Of a DNA stretch of 64,000 nt, positions 18,849-28,116 are shown piece after piece (position 1 is the stretch's first letter; every line of letters begins with the position of its first letter). Both the position numbers and the translations under genes were made by a program. Where the stretch lies: NCBI RefSeq assembly GCF_000743715.1, contig NZ_JQEY01000004.1, positions 99,937-163,936 of the forward strand, given 5' to 3'. The notes beneath the pieces were generated by a model, which was not told the origin of the DNA, searched no databases, and saw only the letters and a program-made list of their open reading frames with translations. The stretch is from Palleronia rufa. GTDB taxonomy: Bacteria; Pseudomonadota; Alphaproteobacteria; Rhodobacterales; Rhodobacteraceae.

Positions 18849-20921
18849 ATGACGGCCAATATCTGGCCGGGATTCGTCGATGCCGTGACCTCGCTCCTCA
18901 TGGTGATGACCTTCGTTCTGACGATCTTCATCGTCGTGCAATACGTCCTGAGAGAGGAAATCTCGGGCCAGCGGTCGCAGCTGGACCGTCTGACCTCGGA
19001 GATTTCCGGACTGACGGAGATGCTGGGCCTGTCGGATGCCGAGGTTGACCGGCTGGAGGCCGAGACCGCGCGTCAGTCCGAAACGATCTCTGCCCTCGAG
19101 GACCGGACCGGGGCGCAGGAGGGCCGCATCGACTCCTTCGAGCGGCAGGTGGCGTCGCTGCTGGCCGAGCGCGATCGGGCGGCGTCCCGCATCGGCGGCC
19201 TGGAGGATCTGCGCGACACGCTGATGTCCGAGCAGGAGGCGCTGACCGCCGCCCTGTCCCGCGCCCGCGCCGAGACCGACGCGGAGGCGGAGGCCGCGCG
19301 CCTGGCCGCCGCACGGGCCGACGCGCTGGACGCCCTGGCCGCGTCCCTGCGCGCCGACGCGGCGGCGCAGGACATGGCGCTGGCCACGCTGGAGGACGCC
19401 CTGTCGGCAAAGGAACAGGCCCGCCTGTCGGAAGCGGCTGCGGCGGAAGCGTTGCGGGCCCGGCTCCAGGAGGCGGATTCGGAACTGACCGCCATGACCC
19501 TGGCCCTGGAGGAAGAGCGGCGCGCCGCGGAAGAGACGCTGACGCTTCTAGCCGCCGCGCGCGCCGCCGAATCCGACATGACGGAGCGGCTCACCGCCGC
19601 CCTTCTGGCCCAGGATGCGACCGACGACGACCTCAAAGCCCTCCGCGCCGAGCGTGACGGTCTGACAACCCGCCTGGCCGCCGCCGAGGACCGCGCCGAT
19701 GCGCTGGAAGGCGTGGAGCGCGACCTTGCCGCCGCGACGGAGGCCCGCAGCGCCGCGGAGACAGAGGCGGACCGCACCCGCGCCCTGCTCCAGGCCGCGC
19801 TGCGCCAGAATGAGGCCCAGACCGCCGAGATGGCCGCCATCTCCGACGCGCTCGATGCCGCCAAGGCGGCGCGCGTGGCGTTCCAGGGCGATCTGGAGGC
19901 GGCGCGCGCCGCGGTGGCCGCGGCAGAGGCGGACCTGGCCGACCTGCGCGCCCGGGCGGGGCAGGAGGCCGATGAGCGCGACCGCCTGGCCGCCGCCCTC
20001 GACGCCGCAAGGGCGGAGGCCGCGGCGTTGCAAGGTGCGGCCGAAGCCGAAACCGACCTCCGCGATCAACTGGAACAAGCGCTGGCCCTCAAGCTTCAGG
20101 CCGAATCCGCCGCCGCGGAGCGTCTGACCGAAGCGGAGCGCCAGGCCGCCCTGCTGGCGACGGCGCGCGCCGAACTGTCCGATGCCGGCGCCGCCTCTGC
20201 CGCGGACCGGCGCCGTATCGAGGCCCTGAACGGGCAGATCGCCCAGCTTCGCCGGCAACTGGGGAGCCTGCAGTCCCTGCTCGACACCGCCGCCGCCGAC
20301 GATGCCGAAAGCGACGCCCGGATCGAGTCCCTGGGCGAGAAGCTCAACGCCGCGCTCGCCCGTCAGGCGCGCGAACAGACGCGCATCGCCGAGTTGGAAG
20401 CCGCCGAGCGCGAACGCCTGGAGCGCATCGCCGAACTGGAAGCCGCGGAGCGCGCGCGGCTCGAACGCTACCAGTCGGAATTCTTCGGCCGCCTGCGCGA
20501 CGTGCTGGGCGACCGCGAGGGCGTGCGGATCGTCGGCGACCGCTTCGTCTTCGACAGCGAGGTTCTGTTCCCCTCCGGTTCCGCCATCCTGGCGCCCGCC
20601 GGCCGCGTCCAGATCGCCCGCGTCGCCCGCCTGCTGGAGGATGTGGCCGATGAGATCCCGGAGACCATCGACTGGGTGATCCGCGTGGACGGCCACACCG
20701 ACGACGTGCCGCTGTCCGGCAATGGCCGCTACAGCGACAACTGGCAGCTCAGCCAGGCCCGGGCCCTGTCGGTGGTGCGCTTCATGGCCGACGACCTGGG
20801 CTTTCCGGCGTGGCGGCTGGCACCCACCGGCTTTGGAGAGTATCGCCCCGTGGATCCCCGCCGCACCCCTGAGGCGCGGGCCCGCAACCGCCGGATCGAG
20901 CTGAAACTGACGGAGCGCTAG
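18849..20921 (+). CDS. OmpA/MotB-like protein with very long coiled coil
   Basis: 690 residues. The N-terminus has one membrane helix with an acidic residue at its cytoplasmic entry (PGFVDAVTSLLMVMTFVLTIF, Asp11). About 35-545 is an almost continuous Ala/Glu/Arg-rich heptad coiled coil, and about 550-690 is an OmpA-like peptidoglycan-binding domain (VDGHTDDVPLSG, NWQLSQARALSVVRF, RNRRIELKL). It is the stator partner of the preceding ExbB-like subunit. The ~500-residue rod could span the periplasm. The ATG 18849 gives MTANIWPGF. The stop is shared with the convergent gene in CTAG. Confidence 0.88.
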   Translation: MTANIWPGFVDAVTSLLMVMTFVLTIFIVVQYVLREEISGQRSQLDRLTSEISGLTEMLGLSDAEVDRLEAETARQSETISALEDRTGAQEGRIDSFERQVASLLAERDRAASRIGGLEDLRDTLMSEQEALTAALSRARAETDAEAEAARLAAARADALDALAASLRADAAAQDMALATLEDALSAKEQARLSEAAAAEALRARLQEADSELTAMTLALEEERRAAEETLTLLAAARAAESDMTERLTAALLAQDATDDDLKALRAERDGLTTRLAAAEDRADALEGVERDLAAATEARSAAETEADRTRALLQAALRQNEAQTAEMAAISDALDAAKAARVAFQGDLEAARAAVAAAEADLADLRARAGQEADERDRLAAALDAARAEAAALQGAAEAETDLRDQLEQALALKLQAESAAAERLTEAERQAALLATARAELSDAGAASAADRRRIEALNGQIAQLRRQLGSLQSLLDTAAADDAESDARIESLGEKLNAALARQAREQTRIAELEAAERERLERIAELEAAERARLERYQSEFFGRLRDVLGDREGVRIVGDRFVFDSEVLFPSGSAILAPAGRVQIARVARLLEDVADEIPETIDWVIRVDGHTDDVPLSGNGRYSDNWQLSQARALSVVRFMADDLGFPAWRLAPTGFGEYRPVDPRRTPEARARNRRIELKLTER

Positions 20922-22231
20922 TGCAGCTTCAGCTTCGGGCGCGTGACCTTGTTGACCTCGTGCACGGCGATCTGGATCGGCCCCCTGACCCAGCCATGCA
21001 CCGCGATGAGATGCATCCGGTAGAGCGACATATAGGCCAGCCGCGCAATCCGCCCCTCGATCGCCATCTTGCCGCCCACCAGGTTGCCCATCAGCGAGCC
21101 CAGCGTCGCGAACCGGCTGAGCGACACCAGGCTGCCCTTGTCGCGATAGACGAAATCGGTGAGCGGCTGGCCCTTCTGCGCGCGGTCGAGCTGGCCGACC
21201 ATGTGATCCGCCATCTGCTGGGCGGATTGCGCGCGCGGCGGCACCGGCGTCTCCGTTCCCGGCAACACGCAATGGCAGCAGTCGCCGATGGCGAAGATGC
21301 GCTCATCGGTCTCGGTCCGCAGCGTCGGCGCAACCACCACGCGGCCCTGTCCGGACAGCTTCAGGTCGCTCATCCGGGCGATGGCGTGATCCCCGCGCAC
21401 GCCGGTGGCCCACAGGATCATCTCGGCCTCCATGGTGCGGCCGTCCTTGGTGGACACGCTCTTTTTGCCGATCTCGGTCACCATGGTCTCCAGTCGCACA
21501 TTTACGCCGAGCGCGCGGAGCTCATCCAGCACCTTGGCCGACACCTCCTCGGGCAGCGCCGGAAGCAGCCGCGGACCGGCCTCGATCAGCGTGATCTCCA
21601 CGGCGCTGTCGTCGAACACCTCAAGCCCGTAGGCCCGCAGCGACTGTGTGGCATGGACCAGCTCTGCAGAGAGTTCGACCCCGGTGGCGCCGCCGCCGAC
21701 GATGCAGATCGGCAGCCTGGCGTCGGCGCCGTCGCGCTGGCGACGCTCGTTCACCCTGAGGCAGGCGTTCAGCAGTCTGCGCCGGAAGCGGTCCGCCTGC
21801 CTGCGGTTCTCCAGGAACATCGCGTTCTCGCGCACGCCGGTGATGCCGAAATCGTTCGATACCCCGCCGATGGCAAGCACCAGGTAGTCGTATCGGATCG
21901 TGTGCCGGTCGATGATGACCTCCCCCTCCTCGTCGAGAAGGGGCGCCGTGGTGATCGTCCGGGCAACGCGGTCGATCTTTTCCAGCGCGCCGTTGAAGAA
22001 CCGATAGCCCCAGCGCGCCGCGTGTCCGCCATAGCCGACCTCGTCCGCGTTGGCGTCCATGGATCCGGCCGCGACCTCATGCAGAAGCGGCTTCCAGACA
22101 TGGGTGCGGTTGGGCTCGACCAGGATGATGTCATGGGTGTCGCGGCTGTATTTCGCGCCCAGTTTGCGCACCAGTCCCAGCCCCGCCGCCCCTCCGCCGG
22201 CCACGACGATCTGCGTCTTCCGCTTGGTCAT
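20918..22231 (-). CDS. ndh: NAD(P)/FAD-dependent oxidoreductase, NDH-2 type
   Basis: 437 residues. FAD-binding VVAGGGAAGLGL (9-20), a second dinucleotide motif ICIVGGGATGVELSAEL, and AIGDCCHCVLP near the FAD C-terminal contact. The C-terminal amphipathic region (RMHLIAVHGWVRGPIQ) is like that of type II NADH:quinone oxidoreductases, which feed electrons to quinone without proton pumping at the inner face of the membrane. ATG at 22231 (MTKRKTQIVVAGG). Stop codon overlaps that of the OmpA-like gene. Confidence 0.85.
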   Translation of the reverse strand: MTKRKTQIVVAGGGAAGLGLVRKLGAKYSRDTHDIILVEPNRTHVWKPLLHEVAAGSMDANADEVGYGGHAARWGYRFFNGALEKIDRVARTITTAPLLDEEGEVIIDRHTIRYDYLVLAIGGVSNDFGITGVRENAMFLENRRQADRFRRRLLNACLRVNERRQRDGADARLPICIVGGGATGVELSAELVHATQSLRAYGLEVFDDSAVEITLIEAGPRLLPALPEEVSAKVLDELRALGVNVRLETMVTEIGKKSVSTKDGRTMEAEMILWATGVRGDHAIARMSDLKLSGQGRVVVAPTLRTETDERIFAIGDCCHCVLPGTETPVPPRAQSAQQMADHMVGQLDRAQKGQPLTDFVYRDKGSLVSLSRFATLGSLMGNLVGGKMAIEGRIARLAYMSLYRMHLIAVHGWVRGPIQIAVHEVNKVTRPKLKLH

Positions 22232-22277
22232 CGTCAAACTCCCGTCATGCGACCTGGCGACCGAACCGGCCCGGCCG

Positions 22278-23069
22278 TCAGCTGCGATGCGCACCTTCGG
22301 ACAGGCTCCGCACAAAGGCCAGGACCTCCTCGACCGGCTTGCCCGCGGCGTGCTCGGCGACGATGGCAGAGCCGACGACACAGCCATCGGCCACGCGCGC
22401 GAACTCCTCCGCGGCCTCCGGGGTGCGGATGCCGAAACCCACCACCACCGGCAGCCCGCTGGCCTCCTGGATCCGGGCGACCTCCGGGCCGACGTCCGCG
22501 GCTTGCGCCGTGGCGGCCCCGGTGATCCCGGTGATAGAGACATAATAGACGAAGCCGCTGGTGTTCTGCAGTACCTTGGGAAGCCGCGCGGCGTCCGTCG
22601 TGGGCGTGGCCAGGCGGATGAAGTCGATGCCGCGCGCCCGGGCCGGCAGGCACAGCTCGTCATCCTCCTCGGGCGGCAGGTCAACGATGATGAGCCCGTC
22701 GATCCCCGCCGCCGTGGCGTCGTCCAGGAACCGCGCGACTCCGCGCGAATAGATGGGGTTGTAGTAGCCCATCATCACCACCGGCGTGTCCGTGTCGGTG
22801 TCGCGGAAGGTGCGCACCATCTCCAGCGTCCGGTCCAGCGTCTGCCCCGCCGCCAGCGCCCGCTGCCCGGCCAACTGGATCGTCGCGCCGTCGGCCATGG
22901 GATCGGTGAACGGCATCCCCAGCTCGACGATATCCACTCCCGCCCCCGGAAGACCGGTCATCAGCGCCAGGGAGCGGTCGTAATCGGGGTCTCCGGCCAT
23001 GATGTAGGCCACGAAGGCCTTGCGACCCTCATCCCGGAGCGTTTCGAAGCGGTCTGCGATACGGCTCAT
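22278..23069 (-). CDS. trpA: Tryptophan synthase alpha chain
   Basis: Cleaves indole-3-glycerol phosphate to indole and glyceraldehyde-3-phosphate; 263 residues from ATG 23069. Catalytic Glu in [14 protein letters not shown] and the second acidic residue downstream; GYYNP and GFGIRTPE phosphate-binding loops. A second ATG six bases upstream (23075) lies too close to the GGAAAG ribosome site, so 23069 is preferred. trpB is not adjacent. The start lies next to repeat copy 2. Confidence 0.95.
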   Translation of the reverse strand: MSRIADRFETLRDEGRKAFVAYIMAGDPDYDRSLALMTGLPGAGVDIVELGMPFTDPMADGATIQLAGQRALAAGQTLDRTLEMVRTFRDTDTDTPVVMMGYYNPIYSRGVARFLDDATAAGIDGLIIVDLPPEEDDELCLPARARGIDFIRLATPTTDAARLPKVLQNTSGFVYYVSITGITGAATAQAADVGPEVARIQEASGLPVVVGFGIRTPEAAEEFARVADGCVVGSAIVAEHAAGKPVEEVLAFVRSLSEGAHRS

Positions 23070-23070
23070 C

Positions 23071-23113
23071 TTCATCTTTCCAGAAATATCCCGGGGTCGG
23101 GGGCAGAGCCCCC
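23071..23113 (-). repeat. Intergenic repeat element, copy 2
   Basis: Plus strand TTCATCTTTCCAGAAATATC, then CCGGGG, then the hairpin GGGGGCAGAGCCCCC (23099-23113). On the minus strand the block supplies the GGAAAG ribosome site and one ATG of trpA. Confidence 0.6.
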
Positions 23114-23183
23114 GCCTTGCCCGCGCTTTGTGGCGAAGCGCGGGATATTGTGCAATGCCCTCGCCGCCCCCATATACCGCTTC

Positions 23184-23375
23184 ATGAACTACGTACTTGC
23201 CCTGCTGCTCCCGCCGCTGTCGATCCTGCTTCTCGGCCGGGTCATCCTGTCCATCATCGTGTTCCTGATCTGGGTGCCCGCGATCCTGTTCTCCGGCGGG
23301 CTCACGCACCCGATGTTCATCGTCCTGGCCTGGATCCTGATCTATCAGGATCACGCCGACCGGCGCGGCGCCTGA
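23184..23375 (+). CDS. YqaE/Pmp3-family small membrane protein
   Basis: 63 residues, two hydrophobic helices ([16 protein letters not shown] and [19 protein letters not shown]), as in the YqaE/Pmp3 family associated with membrane potential and salt stress. ATG 23184; no strong RBS. Confidence 0.75.
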   Translation: MNYVLALLLPPLSILLLGRVILSIIVFLIWVPAILFSGGLTHPMFIVLAWILIYQDHADRRGA

Positions 23376-23447
23376 CGCACGGCCGATCCGGTTGACCCCG
23401 CTTGCCCCGCGGCGCATAGGGGCGCCGATCTCTGGCTTGGGGGCGAC

Positions 23448-24545
23448 ATGGGTTTCAAGATGGGCATCGTCGGTCTGCCGAATGTCGGCAAGTCGACGCT
23501 TTTCAACGCGCTGACGCGGACCGCCGCCGCGCAGGCCGCCAACTTTCCCTTCTGCACGATAGAGCCCAACGTGGGAGAGGTCGCGGTGCCCGATCCGCGG
23601 CTCGACCGGCTGGCGGCCATCGCCGGGTCCAGGCAGATCGTGCCGACGCGGATGACCTTCGTGGATATCGCCGGGTTGGTGAAAGGCGCCTCGCGCGGAG
23701 AGGGTCTGGGCAACCAGTTCCTGGCCAATATCCGCGAATGCGACGCCATCGCTCATGTCCTGCGCTGTTTCCAGGACGACGACGTGACCCATGTGGAAGG
23801 CCGCGTCGATCCCGTCGCCGATGCCGAGACCATCGAGACCGAGCTGATGCTGGCGGACCTCGACTCCGTCGAGCGGCGGCTCCAGGGCCTCACCCGCAAG
23901 GTCCGCGGCGGCGACCGCGAGGCCGTCCAGCAGGAAAGGTTGCTGAAGGCCGCACAGGCCGTGCTGGAAGAGGGCCGCCCGGCACGCACCGTCGCCGTGT
24001 CCGAGGAGGACGCGAAAGCCTGGAGGAGCCTCCAGCTTCTGACCGCGAAGCCGATCCTCTACGTCTGCAACGTGGCCGAGGACGAGGCCGCCGCCGGCAA
24101 TGCCCTGACCGCACGCGTGGCGGAAATGGCACGGGCGGAGGGGGCCGGAACGGTGGTGATCTCCGCCCGGATCGAGGAAGAGATCGCCCAGCTCGACGCG
24201 GCCGAGTCCGCCGAATTCCTGCAGGAGCTGGGCCTGGAAGAGGCCGGGCTCGACCGGCTCATCAAGGCCGGATACGCGCTTCTGGGCCTGCAGACCTATT
24301 TTACCGTCGGCCCGAAGGAGGCGCGCGCCTGGACGATCCGTCAGGGCACATTGGCGCCCCAGGCCGCCGGCGTCATCCACGGCGATTTCGAGCGCGGGTT
24401 CATCCGCGCCGAAACCACCGCCTACGGGGACTACGTGGCGCTAGGGGGCGAAGCGGGCGCCAAGGACGCCGGCAAGATGCGGGTAGAGGGCAAGTCCTAC
24501 CTGGTCAGGGACGGCGACGTGATGCACTTTCTCTTCAACGCCTGA
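23448..24545 (+). CDS. ychF: Obg-like ATPase YchF
   Basis: 365-residue P-loop ATPase/GTPase with [15 protein letters not shown], the [20 protein letters not shown] switch region and a C-terminal TGS domain ([26 protein letters not shown]). YchF binds ribosomes and is linked to oxidative-stress regulation. ATG 23448. Confidence 0.97.
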   Translation: MGFKMGIVGLPNVGKSTLFNALTRTAAAQAANFPFCTIEPNVGEVAVPDPRLDRLAAIAGSRQIVPTRMTFVDIAGLVKGASRGEGLGNQFLANIRECDAIAHVLRCFQDDDVTHVEGRVDPVADAETIETELMLADLDSVERRLQGLTRKVRGGDREAVQQERLLKAAQAVLEEGRPARTVAVSEEDAKAWRSLQLLTAKPILYVCNVAEDEAAAGNALTARVAEMARAEGAGTVVISARIEEEIAQLDAAESAEFLQELGLEEAGLDRLIKAGYALLGLQTYFTVGPKEARAWTIRQGTLAPQAAGVIHGDFERGFIRAETTAYGDYVALGGEAGAKDAGKMRVEGKSYLVRDGDVMHFLFNA

Positions 24546-24565
24546 CCCGCACCGCCGCCGATGCC

Positions 24566-25445
24566 CTATTCCGCGCGCTCCCCCCGCATCAGGACGACCG
24601 CCCCGCTTGCCATGATGATCGCCGCCCCGGCCCATGTGGCCGCGTCCGGCACGTCGCGCCAGATCGCCCATCCCAGCGCCGTCGCCCAGATGAGCGCCGT
24701 ATAGTCGAACGGTGCGACGACCGCCGCCGGCGCGATCCGAAACGCCTGCGTCATCAGCGTGATGCCCAGCGTTCCGAACAGCGCGATCCCGGCAAAGAGC
24801 CACGCATCGGCCGCCTGGAGCGGCGTCCAGACCGCGAGACTCGCCAATCCCGCGACCAGCGCCCCGGCGCCGACCAGATAGAGCATCATCGTCCACCACG
24901 CTCTCGCGCGGATCGACCCACCTGGCAGAGATCATCAGCGCCGCGTAGACGAACGCGGTGCCCAGCGGGAACAGGGCCGCGGGCTGGAAGGCCGCACCGC
25001 CCGGCCGCACCACGACCAGCACGCCGGCGAACCCCAGCCCCACCGCGCCCCAGCGCCAGCGCCCCACGCGTTCCTTCAACACCAGCGCCGACAGGGCGGT
25101 GATGAAGATCGGCGCGGCGAACAGGATCGCCGTCGCCTCTGCCAGACCCAAGCGTCCCAGCCCGGTGAAGAACAGCGCCGCCGCACAAAGCCACAGCGCA
25201 CCCCGCACCAGATGCGCCAGCGGCCGGGCGGTGCGCAGCGCCGCGGGCCCGCCGATGCGCCAGGCGATCAGCATCGCCACCGGCAGCGCGATGAGGTTGC
25301 GCAGGAACAGGATCTGTACCGCCGGATAGTGGGCGGTCAGGACCTTGCCGATGGCGTCGTTGGCGCTGAGGAACGCGACACCGGCCGACATCAGCCCGAT
25401 GCCCGCCAGCGCGTCTCCGGCCGCCGGGCCCCGGCCTTGCGTCAC
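24566..25445 (-). pseudogene. DMT (EamA) family transporter, frameshifted
   Basis: A ten-helix drug/metabolite exporter interrupted by one extra base. From the GTG at 25445 the frame runs through EamA repeat 1 (FLSANDAIGKVLTAHYPAVQ ... FLRNLIALPVAM) to RWVDPRESV. Reading on in the next frame from about 24894 gives WTMMLYLVGAGALVAG and the second repeat to the stop at 24566. The likely lesion is an extra G:C in GTGGTGG near 24893-24899. GTG start overlaps the UdgX stop by 4 bases (GTGA), so it belongs to that operon. Either an inactivated gene or an assembly error. Confidence 0.8.
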
Positions 25446-26881
25446 GCCGCGCCGTCCGCATCCGACAGCCACGCGACGGCGCGCTCCAGGTCGGCGCGGA
25501 AGTCCCGCTCCGCTGCCGCCTTGGCCGCGGCGTTCGGCACCCGCAGCAGATAGGACGGGTGCAGCGTCAGCAGGACAGGCGTGCCGTCTCCCGCCGCCTC
25601 GAACGTGCCGCGCCGCTTCATGATCCCGTCCCCCCGCCCGGTCAGCGACAGCGCCGCCGTGGCTCCCATCCCCAGGATCAGCCGGGGCCGCACCAGGCGG
25701 CGTTCGGCCTCCAGCCACCAGCGGCAGGCCTGAACCTCGCTTGCGTCCGGGCGCTGGTGGATCCGCCGCTTGCCCTTGGCCGCGAACTTGAAATGCTTCA
25801 CCGCATTGGTCACGAAAGCCGCATCCCGGTCCAGGCCGACCTCCTGTGCCATCCGGTCGAAAAGCTGCCCCGCCGGCCCGACGAAAGGCCGGCCGGCCAG
25901 ATCCTCCCGGTCGCCGGGCTGTTCGCCCACGATCATCAGCGGCGCCTCGCGCGGCCCTTCTCCCATCACCACCTGCGTGGCGTCGCGGTGGAGCGGGCAG
26001 CGTTCGCAGCCCGCCGCCTCGCGGGCCAGCGCCTCCAGATCGCTTGCCGCCGGTTCGTCCTCAACCATCCTGAGCCTCTCCGTGATCTTGCGCGCCCGCG
26101 CCGGGGCCAGGGTGGGCGCCGCCGCCTGCATCGCCCGCGCGCGCGCTTCCGCCGTGGCGATCATCTCCGGGATCGCCGCCGCCTCCGGCAGGTTTTTCCA
26201 GTATTTCTTCGGCATCTCCGCCTGCATCGCCTTCACCTTCAGCCGCGCCGGGTTGAAGATGTTGCGGTAATAGGTCGTCCAGAGCGCATCGGTCGCATCT
26301 TCGGACGGCGGCGGCGCCGACTGACCGGGCAGAAGCGCGATCCGCCCGCCGGTGAATTCCACCGTCCGGTCCGGCGTCACGATGATCCAGTCCATGTCCC
26401 CGAAGCGCCGCGCGAAGAACCCGGCCATGGGTTCGGCGATATGATGCGCAGGCTCGAACCACGCGGCGAAGCGCCTGCGGCCCCCGGCGCCGCCGATCTC
26501 GCGGAACCGCACGAAGGCCTTCATCTTGTGCATGTCGCGCCGCACCGCCTTCTCCATGTCCCTGAGACGCGTTAGATCCGCGTCGCCCCGGTCGCCGACC
26601 AGGGCAGGGGTCGCGCGCAGCCGCCAGAGCAGCGCGTAGAGCCGCGCGAACCGTTCCGGATCCGCGTGCCAGCAGACGGTTTCGGCCAGAGCGACGAAGC
26701 TGCGGGGCACGGTGGCCGAACCGCCGGCGAACGCGGCGGGCTCCATGGCGAAGAGATCGCCCGGACCGCCGTCATAGGCCCAGAGCACATCCTCGGGGGG
26801 AACGTTCGCGCCCAGCAGCCCGCGCGCCGCATCCCGCCAGGCCGACGCGGTCCCCAAAGCGGGAACGGTGACCCCGGGCAT
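25442..26881 (-). CDS. Fusion of TIGR03915-type domain and UdgX uracil-DNA glycosylase domain
   Basis: 479 residues. The N-terminal ~260 match the putative DNA-repair domain found beside radical SAM proteins (DMHKMKAFVRFRE, YWKNLPEA). The C-terminal ~200 are a family-4-like uracil-DNA glycosylase: C292-x2-C295 and C386 as FeS ligands, GEQPGDREDLAGRPFVGPAG, and the loop KRRIH (371-375), whose His forms a covalent bond to uracil-containing DNA in characterised UdgX. ATG 26881 overlaps the radical SAM stop (TGATG). It acts with that protein in DNA repair. Confidence 0.92.
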   Translation of the reverse strand: MPGVTVPALGTASAWRDAARGLLGANVPPEDVLWAYDGGPGDLFAMEPAAFAGGSATVPRSFVALAETVCWHADPERFARLYALLWRLRATPALVGDRGDADLTRLRDMEKAVRRDMHKMKAFVRFREIGGAGGRRRFAAWFEPAHHIAEPMAGFFARRFGDMDWIIVTPDRTVEFTGGRIALLPGQSAPPPSEDATDALWTTYYRNIFNPARLKVKAMQAEMPKKYWKNLPEAAAIPEMIATAEARARAMQAAAPTLAPARARKITERLRMVEDEPAASDLEALAREAAGCERCPLHRDATQVVMGEGPREAPLMIVGEQPGDREDLAGRPFVGPAGQLFDRMAQEVGLDRDAAFVTNAVKHFKFAAKGKRRIHQRPDASEVQACRWWLEAERRLVRPRLILGMGATAALSLTGRGDGIMKRRGTFEAAGDGTPVLLTLHPSYLLRVPNAAAKAAAERDFRADLERAVAWLSDADGAA

Positions 26882-28116
26882 CAGAAAAGCGCCAGCTGCT
26901 CTGGCGGCGGCGCGAAGCGGGCCCGGAGACCGGCCGAGTCGGTCAGCGCCCCCGGCGTCCAGCCGCCGCAGGTGACGAAGGCCCGCGCTTTCCTCATCCC
27001 CGCCCCCATACGGGTCAGATCCTCATAGGTCAGGCTGCGATGGCGCCGCGTGGTCAGGATCCGGTTCACGGTCTTGATGCCGAAGCCCGGCACGCGCAGC
27101 AGCAACTCCCGCGCGGCCCGGTTCACGTCCAGAGGAAAGGCGTGGCGGTTCTGCAGCGCCCAGGCCAGCTTGGGGTCGATCTGCAGATCCAGGTTCCCGT
27201 CCGGCAGGGCGCCGGTGATCTCCGCCAGATCGAACCCGTAGAAGCGCAGCAGCCAGTCGGCCTGATAGAGCCTGTGCTCGCGCTCCAGGGGCGGGCGGAT
27301 CAGCGGCAGCGCGGCCGTGGCGTCCGGGATCGGCGAGAAGGCCGAGTAATAGACCCGCTTGAGCTTGTAGCTGGAATAGAGCCGCGTGGACTGTCCCAGC
27401 ACGGTCGCGTCGCTGGCGCCGTCCGCGCCCACGATCATCTGCGTGGACTGCCCCGCGGGCGCGAAGCGGGGCGGGCGCTTGCCGGTGTGGGACCGCTCGG
27501 TGCCCGCCTCCTTGCGCAGCCGGACGTCGGCCATGACCTTGCGGATCGTGGCGGGCGATTTCTCCGGCGCATAGGTCCTGACGCTGGCGTCGGTCGGAAG
27601 CTCCACGTTGATCGACAGCCGGTCCGCGAAAAGCCCGGCCCGTTCGATCAGATCCGGATCGGCGTCCGGGATCGTCTTGAGGTGGATATATCCCCGGAAC
27701 CGCTCGTCCTGGCGCAGGCGGCGGGCGATCTCGACCATCTCGCCCATGGTCTCGTCGGGGCTGCGCACGATGCCGGACGACAGGAACAGCCCCTCTATGT
27801 AATTGCGCCGGTAGAACTCCACGGTCAGGGACACGACCTCGTCGACGGTGAACCGCGCCCGCTTCACGTTCGAGCTGACGCGGTTGATGCAATAGGCGCA
27901 GTCGTAGATGCAGAAATTCGTCAGCAGGATCTTCAGCAACGAAATGCACCGCCCGTCCGGCGCATAGGCGTGACAGATGCCCGATCCTTCGGTGGATCCC
28001 AGTCCCGATCCGTCGCGGGAGCTTCGCTTCGCTGTGCCCGACGACGCGCATGAGGCGTCGTATTTCGCCGCGTCCGACAGGATCGCCAGTTTTTCGTCCA
28101 GGGTGAATCGCGCCAT
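26881..28116 (-). CDS. Putative DNA modification/repair radical SAM protein
   Basis: 411 residues. The radical SAM cluster is C69-x3-C73-x2-C76 (NFCIYDCAYC), with a C-terminal helix-hairpin-helix-like segment (LLRVPGFGIKTVNRIL) suited to DNA binding. The family (TIGR03916-type) is almost always next to UdgX; its substrate is unknown. ATG 28116; operon radical SAM - UdgX - DMT transporter. Repeat copy 3 lies just upstream. Confidence 0.9.
   Translation of the reverse strand: MARFTLDEKLAILSDAAKYDASCASSGTAKRSSRDGSGLGSTEGSGICHAYAPDGRCISLLKILLTNFCIYDCAYCINRVSSNVKRARFTVDEVVSLTVEFYRRNYIEGLFLSSGIVRSPDETMGEMVEIARRLRQDERFRGYIHLKTIPDADPDLIERAGLFADRLSINVELPTDASVRTYAPEKSPATIRKVMADVRLRKEAGTERSHTGKRPPRFAPAGQSTQMIVGADGASDATVLGQSTRLYSSYKLKRVYYSAFSPIPDATAALPLIRPPLEREHRLYQADWLLRFYGFDLAEITGALPDGNLDLQIDPKLAWALQNRHAFPLDVNRAARELLLRVPGFGIKTVNRILTTRRHRSLTYEDLTRMGAGMRKARAFVTCGGWTPGALTDSAGLRARFAPPPEQLALF

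Noticed and set aside
17649-20921. Zorya anti-phage system
   Set aside because: The ExbB/OmpA-like pair resembles ZorA/ZorB, but no ZorC, ZorD or ZorE gene is nearby, the neighbours are housekeeping genes, and the coiled coil is in the wrong subunit.
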